Part shown: one piece after another, positions 15,309 through 22,966 of the stretch
Layout: every line of letters starts with the position of its first letter
Position numbering within the stretch: the first letter of the stretch is position 1
Source: Streptomyces sp. NBC_01571
GTDB taxonomy: Bacteria > Actinomycetota > Actinomycetes > Streptomycetales > Streptomycetaceae
Length of the DNA: 64,000 bases
Assembly: GCF_026339875.1 (NCBI RefSeq)
Contig: NZ_JAPEPZ010000001.1
Span: 806,001 to 870,000 of the forward strand
Reading direction: 5' to 3'
The notes under the pieces: generated by a model
Told to the model about the DNA's origin: nothing
Database searches by the model: none
Seen by the model: the letters and a program-made list of their open reading frames with translations, nothing else
Translations under genes and position numbers: made by a program

Positions 15309-17813
15309 GTGGACGTGAACGAGATCCTGGCCCGCTTCCAGGACGTTGACGATAAGCCGGACGGCGGGTACATCGCACGCTGTCCTGGCCACGGTGACAG
15401 CCGTCCCTCCCTGCGTATCTGGTTCGGCGAGGACGGCCGTGTCCGCATGACGTGCCGTGCCGGTTGCGAGACTGGCGACGTCATCCGCGCCGTGCGCCTC
15501 CCCTGGTCCGCCATGTTCAACGCGACTGGCGCCGCCAGGACCGTGACGTCCGTGAAGCCGGAGACGGTGGGCACGGCGGAAGTGGCCGCCCTGCGCGTGT
15601 ACCTGGACGCTGCGGCGAACGACCTCCAGCGCGTTGACACGGAGTACTCGGGCATCGCCGCGGACTATGCGGTCCGCCGGTTCGGCATGACTCAGAACCT
15701 GGCCGCCAGCCTGGGCCTGGGGTTCGATGACGGGTCGCTGGCGGGTCTGCGCTACACAGACGAGGAGGGTCGTCCCAGGAACTACCGCTCCCCCGGCTTC
15801 CGCCGGTTCCCCCGCCTGATCGTCCCCCTGGTCGGATTCGACGGAGTGGCCCGCGGCCTCCAGGGGCGTGACGTGTCCGGCGACTGTCCCGCCCGTTGGA
15901 TGTCCCTCAGCAACCCTGACGGCCTCCGCTGGGCCCCGTATGGCGTCCTCCTCGCTGAGGCCCAGACGGACACGTACATCGTCACGGAGGGCCCTGGGGA
16001 CGGCCTTACCGTCGTGGCCGCCGGATACAACGCGGTCATCATCCGCGGGGCCTCCCTCGTTAACTCCCCCGACCTGTTGGCGGAGCTGGCCGCCGGCCTG
16101 AAGGGCAAGCGGGTCATCCTCGCCGGAGACAACGACAAGGCCGGTAACGGCTTCACCCAGCGACTGGCGGACGGCCTGGCCGCTCACGACGTCCCGACCC
16201 AGGCCCTGGCGATTCCGCACGAGGGCGACGACTTGACCGACTGGAGGGCCCGAGACGTGGCCAACTTCCCCGCTGCCCTGGCCGATGCCGTTAACGCTCC
16301 CGCTGCGGAGCCTGCGCCTGCCTTGCCGGCTGGTCTGCCGGACGTGGACGTGGAGGACGTGGCCCCGACGCGGGACCAGGTCGGCCGGATCACGGACCTG
16401 TACTACGACACGCTTCGTGAGTACGGCGCGTCCGACGTCCAGGCCGCGTACCTCCTGTCCACGTTCGCTGAGGGCCAGATCAAGTACGCCCCTGGCCTGG
16501 GTTTCTTCACCTGGTCGGGTCGCGTCTGGGAGCGGAGCGACTCGAAGGTACGCAACATGGTGCACTTCATCGGCCGTGCCCTGATGGCCGCCGCGAAGCG
16601 CAAGACGGACGACAAGGCCCCCGACGCGAAGGAGGACCCCGGAGAGGGCCTGCGCAAGGCTGCGAAGGGGTTCACGACTCGCCGCAAGATTGACGACTGT
16701 CTGGCGGAGCTGGCGTCCATCCCGTCAGTTCACGTCTCCCCGACCGACTTTGACAGTCAGCCGGACATCCTGTCCTTCCGTAACGGAACGGTGGACCTGC
16801 GCACGGGCGCCATGCGTGAGCACCGTAAGGAGGATCTCCTGACGTACTGCCTGGCCGTGAACTACGACCCGGAAGCGAAGTGCGGACGCTGGGAGTCCTT
16901 CCTGGAGGAGGTGTTCCCGGATATGCCGGAGATGCCGTCCTACTTCCGGCGGCTGGTCGGCTACGGCGCGACGGGTCATACGTCGGAGCAGTGCTTTGCT
17001 GTCCTCTGGGGCCAGGGCGCCAACGGCAAGTCCGTTGCCACGGACACGCTGACTTCGATCTTCCGGGACATCACGGAGACGACCCCGTTCAGCACGTTCG
17101 AGGAGAAGTCCTCCGGCGGGATCCCGAACGACATCGCTGCCCTGCGCGGTAGCCGCTTCGTCATGGCCTCCGAAGGCGAGTCGGGCAAGCCGATGTCGGA
17201 GGCGGTCCTGAAGCGCGTCACGGGCAAGGACGAGATTTCCGCCCGCTTCCTGCGCCAGGAGTTCTTCACCTTCAAACCGACCTTCCTCCTCATGCTGGCG
17301 ACGAACTTCAAACCGAAGTTCCGCGGCCAGGACGAGGGCCTGTGGCGTCGCGTCAAGTTGATCCCGTTCACCAGGTTTTTCGCGCCGGAGGAGCGGGACC
17401 ACACGCTGGACCGCAAGCTCCTCGCGGAGGCGGAGGGCATCGCGGCCTGGGCCGTGAGGGGCGCGATGGAGTGGTTCCGGTCCGGCCTCCAGGACCCGCA
17501 GCACATCATCGACGCGACGAAGGACTACCGCCGCACGTCGGACGCCCTGGCTGGGTTCTTCCCCGGGGTCCTGGAGATGGCGGAGGACGCCAACGAACTG
17601 ACCGCCGGCCAGGCGTACCAGGCGTACACGCACTGGTGTGAAGCGGAGGGCCTGCCTGCGCGTGAGCGGTGGACCCGACGCACGTTCCTGGACGCCATGG
17701 CGGAGCGCAAGGTCCAGCGCAGGAACACGGCTAAGGGCGTCGCCCTGGTCGGTGTCCGCATCGCTGCCGACCACGCGGACGCCCCGGACGGTCCGGGCAT
17801 CTTCGGCGAGTAG
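15309..17813 (+). CDS. Phage primase/helicase (TOPRIM primase plus D5-type SF3 helicase)
   Basis: 834 residues from GTG 15309 (GAGAGGAG upstream). A zinc ribbon (Cys25, His28, Cys49, Cys53) is followed by a TOPRIM domain (about 220-290) with EGPGD near residue 226 and AGDNDKAG near 274. The C-terminal half is a P4/D5-type helicase: D5_N region about 440-540, Walker A GQGANGKS with Lys574, then a Walker B/sensor region and a winged helix at the end. It should unwind and prime phage DNA. Complete by length and domain order for this family. Confidence 0.88.
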   Translation: MDVNEILARFQDVDDKPDGGYIARCPGHGDSRPSLRIWFGEDGRVRMTCRAGCETGDVIRAVRLPWSAMFNATGAARTVTSVKPETVGTAEVAALRVYLDAAANDLQRVDTEYSGIAADYAVRRFGMTQNLAASLGLGFDDGSLAGLRYTDEEGRPRNYRSPGFRRFPRLIVPLVGFDGVARGLQGRDVSGDCPARWMSLSNPDGLRWAPYGVLLAEAQTDTYIVTEGPGDGLTVVAAGYNAVIIRGASLVNSPDLLAELAAGLKGKRVILAGDNDKAGNGFTQRLADGLAAHDVPTQALAIPHEGDDLTDWRARDVANFPAALADAVNAPAAEPAPALPAGLPDVDVEDVAPTRDQVGRITDLYYDTLREYGASDVQAAYLLSTFAEGQIKYAPGLGFFTWSGRVWERSDSKVRNMVHFIGRALMAAAKRKTDDKAPDAKEDPGEGLRKAAKGFTTRRKIDDCLAELASIPSVHVSPTDFDSQPDILSFRNGTVDLRTGAMREHRKEDLLTYCLAVNYDPEAKCGRWESFLEEVFPDMPEMPSYFRRLVGYGATGHTSEQCFAVLWGQGANGKSVATDTLTSIFRDITETTPFSTFEEKSSGGIPNDIAALRGSRFVMASEGESGKPMSEAVLKRVTGKDEISARFLRQEFFTFKPTFLLMLATNFKPKFRGQDEGLWRRVKLIPFTRFFAPEERDHTLDRKLLAEAEGIAAWAVRGAMEWFRSGLQDPQHIIDATKDYRRTSDALAGFFPGVLEMAEDANELTAGQAYQAYTHWCEAEGLPARERWTRRTFLDAMAERKVQRRNTAKGVALVGVRIAADHADAPDGPGIFGE

Positions 17814-17821
17814 CGGGACCG

Positions 17822-17838
17822 GGGGACGTCCTCTCCGG
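17822..17838 (+). repeat. A element copy 7
   Basis: GGGGACGTCCTCTCCGG, then ACCAGTAGTGCAAGG. Unlike the others it is followed by a terminator (17858-17880) before the next gene. Confidence 0.75.
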
Positions 17839-17857
17839 ACCAGTAGTGCAAGGGCCT

Positions 17858-17880
17858 GGCCTCCTGACGGGGGTCAGGCC
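17858..17880 (+). terminator. Type 2-like terminator
   Basis: Same 23-bp hairpin core as the type 2 repeats, here followed by TTCCCCC. Confidence 0.7.
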
Positions 17881-17912
17881 TTCCCCCTGTCCAACAACGG
17901 AGAGGGGACGTC

Positions 17913-18617
17913 ATGCGCTACATGGGCGGCAAGGCGAAGATTGCTAGGCACGTAGTAGAGGCCATCATCAGCGACGGCGCACCGACTGACCGATGGTTCG
18001 AACCGTTCGTCGGCGGAGGGAACGTGACGGTTCACGCGGCCCCGCTGTTCAGTACCTGCGTAGGCATGGACGCACATCAGGACCTGATCCTGATGTGGCA
18101 GGCGGCCACGGCAGGTTGGCGACCGGAGGACGTAACGCGGGAGTCATACGCGGAGCTTCGGCATGCTGACCCGTCGCCGCAACGTGGATTCGTCGGCTTC
18201 GGGGCGTCCTTCGGCGGTCGCTGGTTCGAGGGGTATGGCGTCTGTCCTCGGTCTGGGGACGTTTGGCGCGCTTCAGCGCGAGCGCTTCACAGACAAGCAA
18301 CCGTGTTCACGGAGCATGACGTTCGGTTCCGTCATTCTGTGTTCGGTGCGCACGTGCCCCCGGCGGGGACAACGGTGTATTGCGATCCTCCGTACGAAGG
18401 TACGAAGCCGTACAGCAGGATGCCCGCGTTCGATCACCGAACGTTCTGGCAGACGGCCACCACGTGGGCGCGCTCGGGGCTGTCGGTTTACGTGTCGGAG
18501 TACCAGGTTCCCCGCGACGTGCCGCACACCATCGTCTGGGAGCGGGAGAAATACAACTCCCTGAACAAGGACAACAACACCCGCGTAGCCGTGGAGCGGC
18601 TGTACCGCATCGGCTGA
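17913..18617 (+). CDS. DNA adenine methyltransferase, Dam/D12 class (second copy)
   Basis: 234 residues, ATG 17913 with GGAGAGGGG upstream. Motif I is MRYMGGKAKI and EPFVGGGNVT; motif IV is CDPPY (Asp158-Tyr161). The central GFVGFGASFGGRWF segment matches the first methylase closely (GFVGFGCSFGGKWF), but the ends, where the target is chosen, differ, so the two may read different sites. Probably a restriction-evasion enzyme. Codon use looks less GC-rich than its neighbours in places, for example around 18,240-18,420, which could mark separate acquisition. Confidence 0.85.
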   Translation: MRYMGGKAKIARHVVEAIISDGAPTDRWFEPFVGGGNVTVHAAPLFSTCVGMDAHQDLILMWQAATAGWRPEDVTRESYAELRHADPSPQRGFVGFGASFGGRWFEGYGVCPRSGDVWRASARALHRQATVFTEHDVRFRHSVFGAHVPPAGTTVYCDPPYEGTKPYSRMPAFDHRTFWQTATTWARSGLSVYVSEYQVPRDVPHTIVWEREKYNSLNKDNNTRVAVERLYRIG

Positions 18618-18629
18618 TCAACTCCGCTG

Positions 18630-18655
18630 GCCAGGTCCCTTGACGGGGGCCTGGC
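18630..18655 (+). terminator. Terminator after the second methylase
   Basis: GCCAGG-t-CCC pairs with GGG-gg-CCTGGC. Confidence 0.65.
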
Positions 18656-18693
18656 TTAGGGCGTGACCACTCCCCTATCGAGAGGGCACGATC

Positions 18694-20550
18694 ATGCGCC
18701 ACTTCAGCGGAAGTCTGAACGGCCAGGACTGGGACGGCTACGTAGTAGAGCGGCGGGAGGACCTGGGCCCGTTCCGGACCTGGGTCAGGCGCCAGGCGGA
18801 GACCCGGACCCCGGTCGCTGTCGACACGGAGACCTGCGGCCTGAAGATCTTCGCCTGGGGTCCCGGCTTCCTGCGCCTCGCCCAGTTCGGTAACGAGACG
18901 GAGGCCTGGGCCCTCACGATCGAACACGGCTCCGTATTCGCTGACGCTGCCGCCTGGGCCCTGGAGCTCCTCCCCGACATCACGGGGCACAACTGGGCAG
19001 GCTTCGATGCCCTGGTCTGTGACGAACACCTGGGCGTGCCGCTGGAGGCCACCTGCGCGAAGGCCACGGACACCCAGATCCTGGCGAAGCTGGTCGACCC
19101 GCGTCAGCAGATGGAAGGCGGGATTGGTTCCGGTCTGAAGGCGAACTCCGCTCGGTACATCGACCCTGCGGCCCCTGACACCCAGGACGGCCTGAAGGCA
19201 GTGTTCAAGTCGCTGAAGCTGAAGATCGCCGAAGGCTTCGCGAAGGTCCCCCTGGACCACCCGACGTACCTGGAGTACGGCCTCCTGGACGTCATCCTGA
19301 CCAGCCGCCTGCGGCCTCGCCTGGAGGCGACGCTGGAGAAGTTGGGCGTGCCGAAGCGGCTGTCCGTTTACGAGCACCGTGTGGCCCGCATCTGTGCCCA
19401 GATGGTTCGTGCCGGCCTGGTCCTGGACGTCCCGTACGCGGAGGGCCTCCAGTCGGATCTCTCGTACGACGCGTACCACTGGGGCGAGACAGCCCAGGCC
19501 TACGGCGTGACGTCCGTGAACTCCGCCCGCCAGGTCGCCGACGCCCTTATGAGCATGGGCGAGACCCTCACGGAGAAGACGGCTTCCGGCGCCTGGAAGG
19601 TGGACAAGGCCGTACTGATGGCCCTGGCGGACCTGGACCGCGACTGGAAGCCGATCCGGTCCCGCACTCCGAACCCTCTCGCTGAAGCGGTCCTCCGCTC
19701 GAAGCGGGCGGGGAAGTGGCGCTCTGCCTACGCGGACAACTTCCTGGAGAACGTGGACGCCCGCGGCCGGATCCACCCCAACATTCAGTCCATGCAGGCG
19801 CGGACCTTCCGCATGTCGGTGACCCAGCCGGCGGTCCAGACGCTTCCCAGCTCGGACAAGATGATCCGCCGCGCGCTCCTCGCCGACGAGGGCCACGTGA
19901 TGATCAGTACCGACTTCCAGGCCGTGGAACTCCGGGTCCTGGCGGCCCTGGCCGACGTGAAGCGGATGAAGCTGGCGATCGCCAACGGGGAGGACCTCCA
20001 CTCCTTCACGGCGCGCCTGGTGTTCGGCGAGGGGTTCACGAGCAAGGACCGGAAGGTATCGAAGGGGATCGCCTTCGGAAAGGTGTACGGCGGTGGCGCT
20101 GCCACGGTGTCCCGCCAGACCGGCGCCCCTCTCGACGCCGTTCAGCGGGCCATGGCGAAGTACGACCAGGTCTATCCGGAGGTTGGCCGCGCGGCGAAGG
20201 ACTGGCGGATAGAGGCCTTCAACAACCGCATGGTTGCCATCTCCGTGACGGGTCATCGTCTGCCGCTGGACCGGGACCGCACGTACGCGGTGACGAACTA
20301 TCTCGTCCAGTCGACGGCCCGTGACTGCCTGGGCCAGGCCCTGATCCACATGGACGAAGCCGGCCTGGTCCCCTACCTGCGCCTGCCGATCCATGACGAG
20401 GTCCTGGCCAGCGTCCCGAAGGCGGAGGCGGAGGACATCGCGCGCGGCATCGCGAAGGCCATGACCTTCAGCCTGAAGGGCGTCCCGATCGAGGCCGAAC
20501 CGGAGATCGGGAAGCGCTCCTGGGGCTCCCTGTACGGCGCTGACTACTGA
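18694..20550 (+). CDS. Phage DNA polymerase, family A
   Basis: 618 residues, ATG 18694 with GAGAGGGC upstream. The 3'-5' exonuclease domain is intact by eye: VDTET (Asp44, Glu46), GHNWAGFD (Asn100, Asp105) and a Y-x3-D motif near residue 195. The polymerase domain has motif A STDFQAVELR (Asp407), motif B KGIAFGKVYGGG and motif C IHDEV (Asp568). There is no 5' nuclease domain, as usual for phage enzymes. It is the replicative polymerase, working with the primase/helicase upstream. A terminator follows at once. Confidence 0.93.
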   Translation: MRHFSGSLNGQDWDGYVVERREDLGPFRTWVRRQAETRTPVAVDTETCGLKIFAWGPGFLRLAQFGNETEAWALTIEHGSVFADAAAWALELLPDITGHNWAGFDALVCDEHLGVPLEATCAKATDTQILAKLVDPRQQMEGGIGSGLKANSARYIDPAAPDTQDGLKAVFKSLKLKIAEGFAKVPLDHPTYLEYGLLDVILTSRLRPRLEATLEKLGVPKRLSVYEHRVARICAQMVRAGLVLDVPYAEGLQSDLSYDAYHWGETAQAYGVTSVNSARQVADALMSMGETLTEKTASGAWKVDKAVLMALADLDRDWKPIRSRTPNPLAEAVLRSKRAGKWRSAYADNFLENVDARGRIHPNIQSMQARTFRMSVTQPAVQTLPSSDKMIRRALLADEGHVMISTDFQAVELRVLAALADVKRMKLAIANGEDLHSFTARLVFGEGFTSKDRKVSKGIAFGKVYGGGAATVSRQTGAPLDAVQRAMAKYDQVYPEVGRAAKDWRIEAFNNRMVAISVTGHRLPLDRDRTYAVTNYLVQSTARDCLGQALIHMDEAGLVPYLRLPIHDEVLASVPKAEAEDIARGIAKAMTFSLKGVPIEAEPEIGKRSWGSLYGADY

Positions 20551-20556
20551 TCCTGG

Positions 20557-20583
20557 GGCCCTCTGGCATCGCGCCAGGGGGCC
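20557..20583 (+). terminator. Terminator after DNA polymerase
   Basis: An 11-bp stem (20557-20567 with 20573-20583, one T-G pair) around a 5-nt loop. Confidence 0.8.
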
Positions 20584-20635
20584 TTCGGGTGTGCTGGCGC
20601 TCGACTCGCTAGATACCGCTGCGGCCTCGCGCAGG

Positions 20636-20651
20636 CGCCTCAACTGGGGCG
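20636..20651 (+). promoter_or_regulatory. B element, sigma control region, copy 1
   Basis: CGCCTCA-AC-TGGGGCG, followed by GCTA. The same 16-mer recurs at 22405. Confidence 0.7.
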
Positions 20652-20816
20652 GCTACAAGATTCTCGATCAAAGGTCCCCTACACATCACGGCCACATCTT
20701 CGCCGGGTGAACACATTCCGCTCCCTCCTTCCTACGGATGACCCGCACGTTTCGCCTTCATCTCGAAGGCCAGAGCGGACTCCTGACCATGTCATCGTTG
20801 AAGAACGAAGTTGACG

Positions 20817-20832
20817 CGCCTCAATTGAGTCG
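20817..20832 (+). promoter_or_regulatory. B element, sigma control region, copy 2
   Basis: CGCCTCA-AT-TGAGTCG, followed by TCTA. The TTGACG just upstream (20811) is repeated upstream of the copy at 22894. Confidence 0.7.
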
Positions 20833-20875
20833 TCTACTTTCACATCACGCTCACAAGTGGTCGGAAGCGATCAGC

Positions 20876-20891
20876 CGACCCGCTTGAGGCG
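20876..20891 (+). promoter_or_regulatory. B element, sigma control region, weak copy 3
   Basis: Only the right arm TGAGGCG (20885-20891) is perfect; the left arm matches at 4 of 7 positions. Confidence 0.4.
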
Positions 20892-20977
20892 CCTTCCTCC
20901 CTCACACCCATTTACCGGCTTCGCCATGCCGTGGCCCCGCCATGCCCTGGCCCAGCCGTGCCCGAGAGGACCTCACC

Positions 20978-22300
20978 GTGTCTGTCACCACCCGTCTCCA
21001 GGTCATCGGCTCCGTCATATCTGAGGAGGTCACGGACGAGACGCTGGCCGCCGCAAAGGCCGGCGACCGTGACGCCGCTGCTTCGATCCTGGCGGACCTG
21101 GAGTCCCGCTTCAGCGCGATAGCCCGTCGCACCGTGGCCCGCACTGAAGGCGACGCGTCTGACGGCCTGCGCGCCGCGTACACGGAGGACTTCCTCCAGG
21201 AGGCCCACCTGATCGCCCTGGAGTGCCTGTCCGGCTACGAGGGCGACAGCGTTGACGACTTCCGCGCCTACTCCTTCCGCTACGTGGAGCGTGAACTCCC
21301 CGCGCGTGGCCGCGACATGCTGAACGGCACGGACGATGACACGGACGGAAAGAAGCTGTTCGCCCAGATGGTCAAGCACTTCCGCGCCGCGGATGTGAAC
21401 CACTCAACGCACGAAGCCGACTACGTGAACCTTGCCGAATCGGCCGTACAGGACCGGGGCCTGGTCGCCACGCTGAACGGGGGCGCGTACAAGTCCCGCG
21501 TTCGCATGTCGCCGGAGGCCGCGTATGCCGCGCGTCTGGCGTACCAGGGCATGGTCAGCATCCTCACTCCGACCGCCGGAGACGACGCTGACACGACCAT
21601 TGCGGACACCCTGGTGGACGCTTCGTCCGTGGAGGCTGCGGCGGATGAGACCCAGGCCGGATACCGGCCGGTCCAGTGGGTCATCCCCGCCCGCGCGCTT
21701 GAGGAGACCCTGACCCTCCCCCGCGATGAGGAGACCCGCGCTGCCCTCCTCCTGGCCGTGGACCGCTTCCGCGCTGGCACCGTGACGGACGAGGACCTGG
21801 ACCTGGTCGAGGGTCTCCCCTGCCGCTCCGCGGAGCTGGGGGCCGCCGTGGACATGCTCCGCGCCCTGCACACCCAGCGCCAGGAGGCCCCTGCCGCGTC
21901 CTCCGCGGAGACCCAGACTGCCGCTGCCCTGGGCCGTGGCTCCGTCGCCCTGAACGCCCAGCGGGCCATCCTGGAGAAAGCCACTGAGGACGCCGTGAAG
22001 CGCGCCCTGGTCCGCCGTGTCCTGGGCATGCTGTCCCCGCGTCAGGCGTACATCCTGGCCGCCTCCTTCGGCTTCATGGGCAAGTTCAAGGACGACGCCC
22101 AGGTGGCGCGTGAGATGGCGAAGGCCGGCATTGCTGAGGTCGAGGCCGCCCGCGTCCGCAAGGACCGTGACAAGGCCCGTGCTGCGTTCACGAAAAAGTG
22201 GGCGGACCTGGTCGCGAAGGCTGGTTCCGAGCGTCACGCCCTGGAGGCCGCCGCATCGAAGCAGGGCGTGTCCCTGGAGGACGCGCTGGCGGAGGACTGA
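20978..22300 (+). CDS. Phage-encoded sigma-factor-like protein
   Basis: 440 residues from GTG 20978, chosen because GAGAGGA lies 7 bases upstream. Residues about 20-110 resemble sigma-70 region 2 (AAKAGDRDAAASILADLESRF, then DFLQEAHLIALECLSGYEGD and YSFRYVERELP). Near the C-terminus (about 345-410) a LSPRQAYILAASFGF segment followed by a charged helix resembles region 4. The ~230 residues between are unlike a normal sigma factor. It may direct host RNA polymerase to phage promoters. It follows the longest control region of the prophage, with multiple B elements. Confidence 0.72.
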   Translation: MSVTTRLQVIGSVISEEVTDETLAAAKAGDRDAAASILADLESRFSAIARRTVARTEGDASDGLRAAYTEDFLQEAHLIALECLSGYEGDSVDDFRAYSFRYVERELPARGRDMLNGTDDDTDGKKLFAQMVKHFRAADVNHSTHEADYVNLAESAVQDRGLVATLNGGAYKSRVRMSPEAAYAARLAYQGMVSILTPTAGDDADTTIADTLVDASSVEAAADETQAGYRPVQWVIPARALEETLTLPRDEETRAALLLAVDRFRAGTVTDEDLDLVEGLPCRSAELGAAVDMLRALHTQRQEAPAASSAETQTAAALGRGSVALNAQRAILEKATEDAVKRALVRRVLGMLSPRQAYILAASFGFMGKFKDDAQVAREMAKAGIAEVEAARVRKDRDKARAAFTKKWADLVAKAGSERHALEAAASKQGVSLEDALAED

Positions 22301-22306
22301 CCCGCA

Positions 22307-22323
22307 GGGGACACACTCCCCGG
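22307..22323 (+). repeat. A element copy 8, diverged
   Basis: GGGGACACACTCCCCGG keeps the GGGGA/TCCCC arms while the centre differs; then TCAGTCGCAGAGGGG. Confidence 0.65.
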
Positions 22324-22404
22324 TCAGTCGCAGAGGGGCGGTACGGAGTGTGCGTCAGGGCCCTGTGGGTCGACGTGGCCGCCCGCCCCTCTCCCGTGTC
22401 TAGC

Positions 22405-22420
22405 CGCCTCAACTGGGGCG
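22405..22420 (+). promoter_or_regulatory. B element upstream of the 135-residue gene
   Basis: CGCCTCA-AC-TGGGGCG, ending 18 bases before the GTG start with TTTACGAGAGGAC between. The same arrangement is found at 13350. Confidence 0.7.
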
Positions 22421-22438
22421 TTTACGAGAGGACTCCCC

Positions 22439-22846
22439 GTGTCTGACCTGGAATCCCTGGGCAATCCGGAGCACAAGTGCAGCGACGCATGCGGCCCGTA
22501 CGAACCCCTCGCTGACCGTGACCTGGAGTCGCTGGAGGAGTCGGCCCACATCGACACCCTGTACGCGGAGCTGAACCTGGTCCGTGAACACGCGGCCCTG
22601 ATGTTCCTGGCCCTCCAGGCGCACGCCCCGGACCTCCGCGTCCCGGTCCGCACCCTGTCCGTCCTCCTGGACCTGTCGGAGGTAGAGGCCGTCTGCCTCC
22701 TCACCTCCGAGCCCCAGACGCCGGAAGTCGTCGTCCAGCACGCGGTGAACGTCGCCGGCGAGGACGGCTACGTGGGCCAGGCCATGGCCGCAGTGTTCCG
22801 GGTCCAGATGCTCGACATGGAGGCCCTGGACGACGAGGACGAGTGA
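22439..22846 (+). CDS. Hypothetical phage protein
   Basis: 135 residues from GTG 22439 (GAGAGGAC upstream). Acidic, with two Cys near the N-terminus (HKCSDACG), then helices in the centre (EESAHIDTLYAELNLV) and an acidic end. Single-gene cassette between a B element and a terminator. No family recognised. Confidence 0.6.
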   Translation: MSDLESLGNPEHKCSDACGPYEPLADRDLESLEESAHIDTLYAELNLVREHAALMFLALQAHAPDLRVPVRTLSVLLDLSEVEAVCLLTSEPQTPEVVVQHAVNVAGEDGYVGQAMAAVFRVQMLDMEALDDEDE

Positions 22847-22852
22847 CCCGCC

Positions 22853-22880
22853 GGCCCCTGCCCGTGACTGGGTGGGGGCC
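22853..22880 (+). terminator. Terminator after the 135-residue gene
   Basis: GGCCCCTGCCC with GGGTGGGGGCC: the same arms as 15209-15234, with a different loop. Confidence 0.7.
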
Positions 22881-22893
22881 TTCGGAGTTGACG

Positions 22894-22909
22894 CGACTCA
22901 ATTGAGTCG
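22894..22909 (+). promoter_or_regulatory. B element, perfect palindrome
   Basis: CGACTCA-AT-TGAGTCG is a perfect 16-bp palindrome, with TTGACG at 22888-22893 and ACTA after it. Confidence 0.75.
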
Positions 22910-22930
22910 ACTACCTTCAGCACTCCCAGC

Positions 22931-22946
22931 CGCCCCATCTGAGGCG
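22931..22946 (+). promoter_or_regulatory. B element upstream of the DUF2637 gene
   Basis: CGCCCCA-TC-TGAGGCG, ending 20 bases before GTG 22967 with CCTACCGAGAGGAC between; 37 bases downstream of the previous copy. Confidence 0.7.
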
Positions 22947-22966
22947 CCTACCGAGAGGACCCACCC

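Larger units (their letters stand above)
20584..20977 (+). promoter_or_regulatory. Long control region upstream of the sigma-like gene
   Basis: About 390 bases without a convincing gene, the largest non-coding gap in the visible prophage. It is less GC-rich than the surroundings and holds three B-type dyads (20636, 20817 and a weak one at 20876). Two CTCGA-type boxes near 20,609 and 20,664 were also seen. It probably contains several promoters and the main operator cluster of this region. Confidence 0.6.

Noticed and set aside
20707..20814. A 35-codon frame in the sigma control region
   Set aside because: No ribosome binding site, no composition typical of phage genes, and it overlaps the operator cluster.
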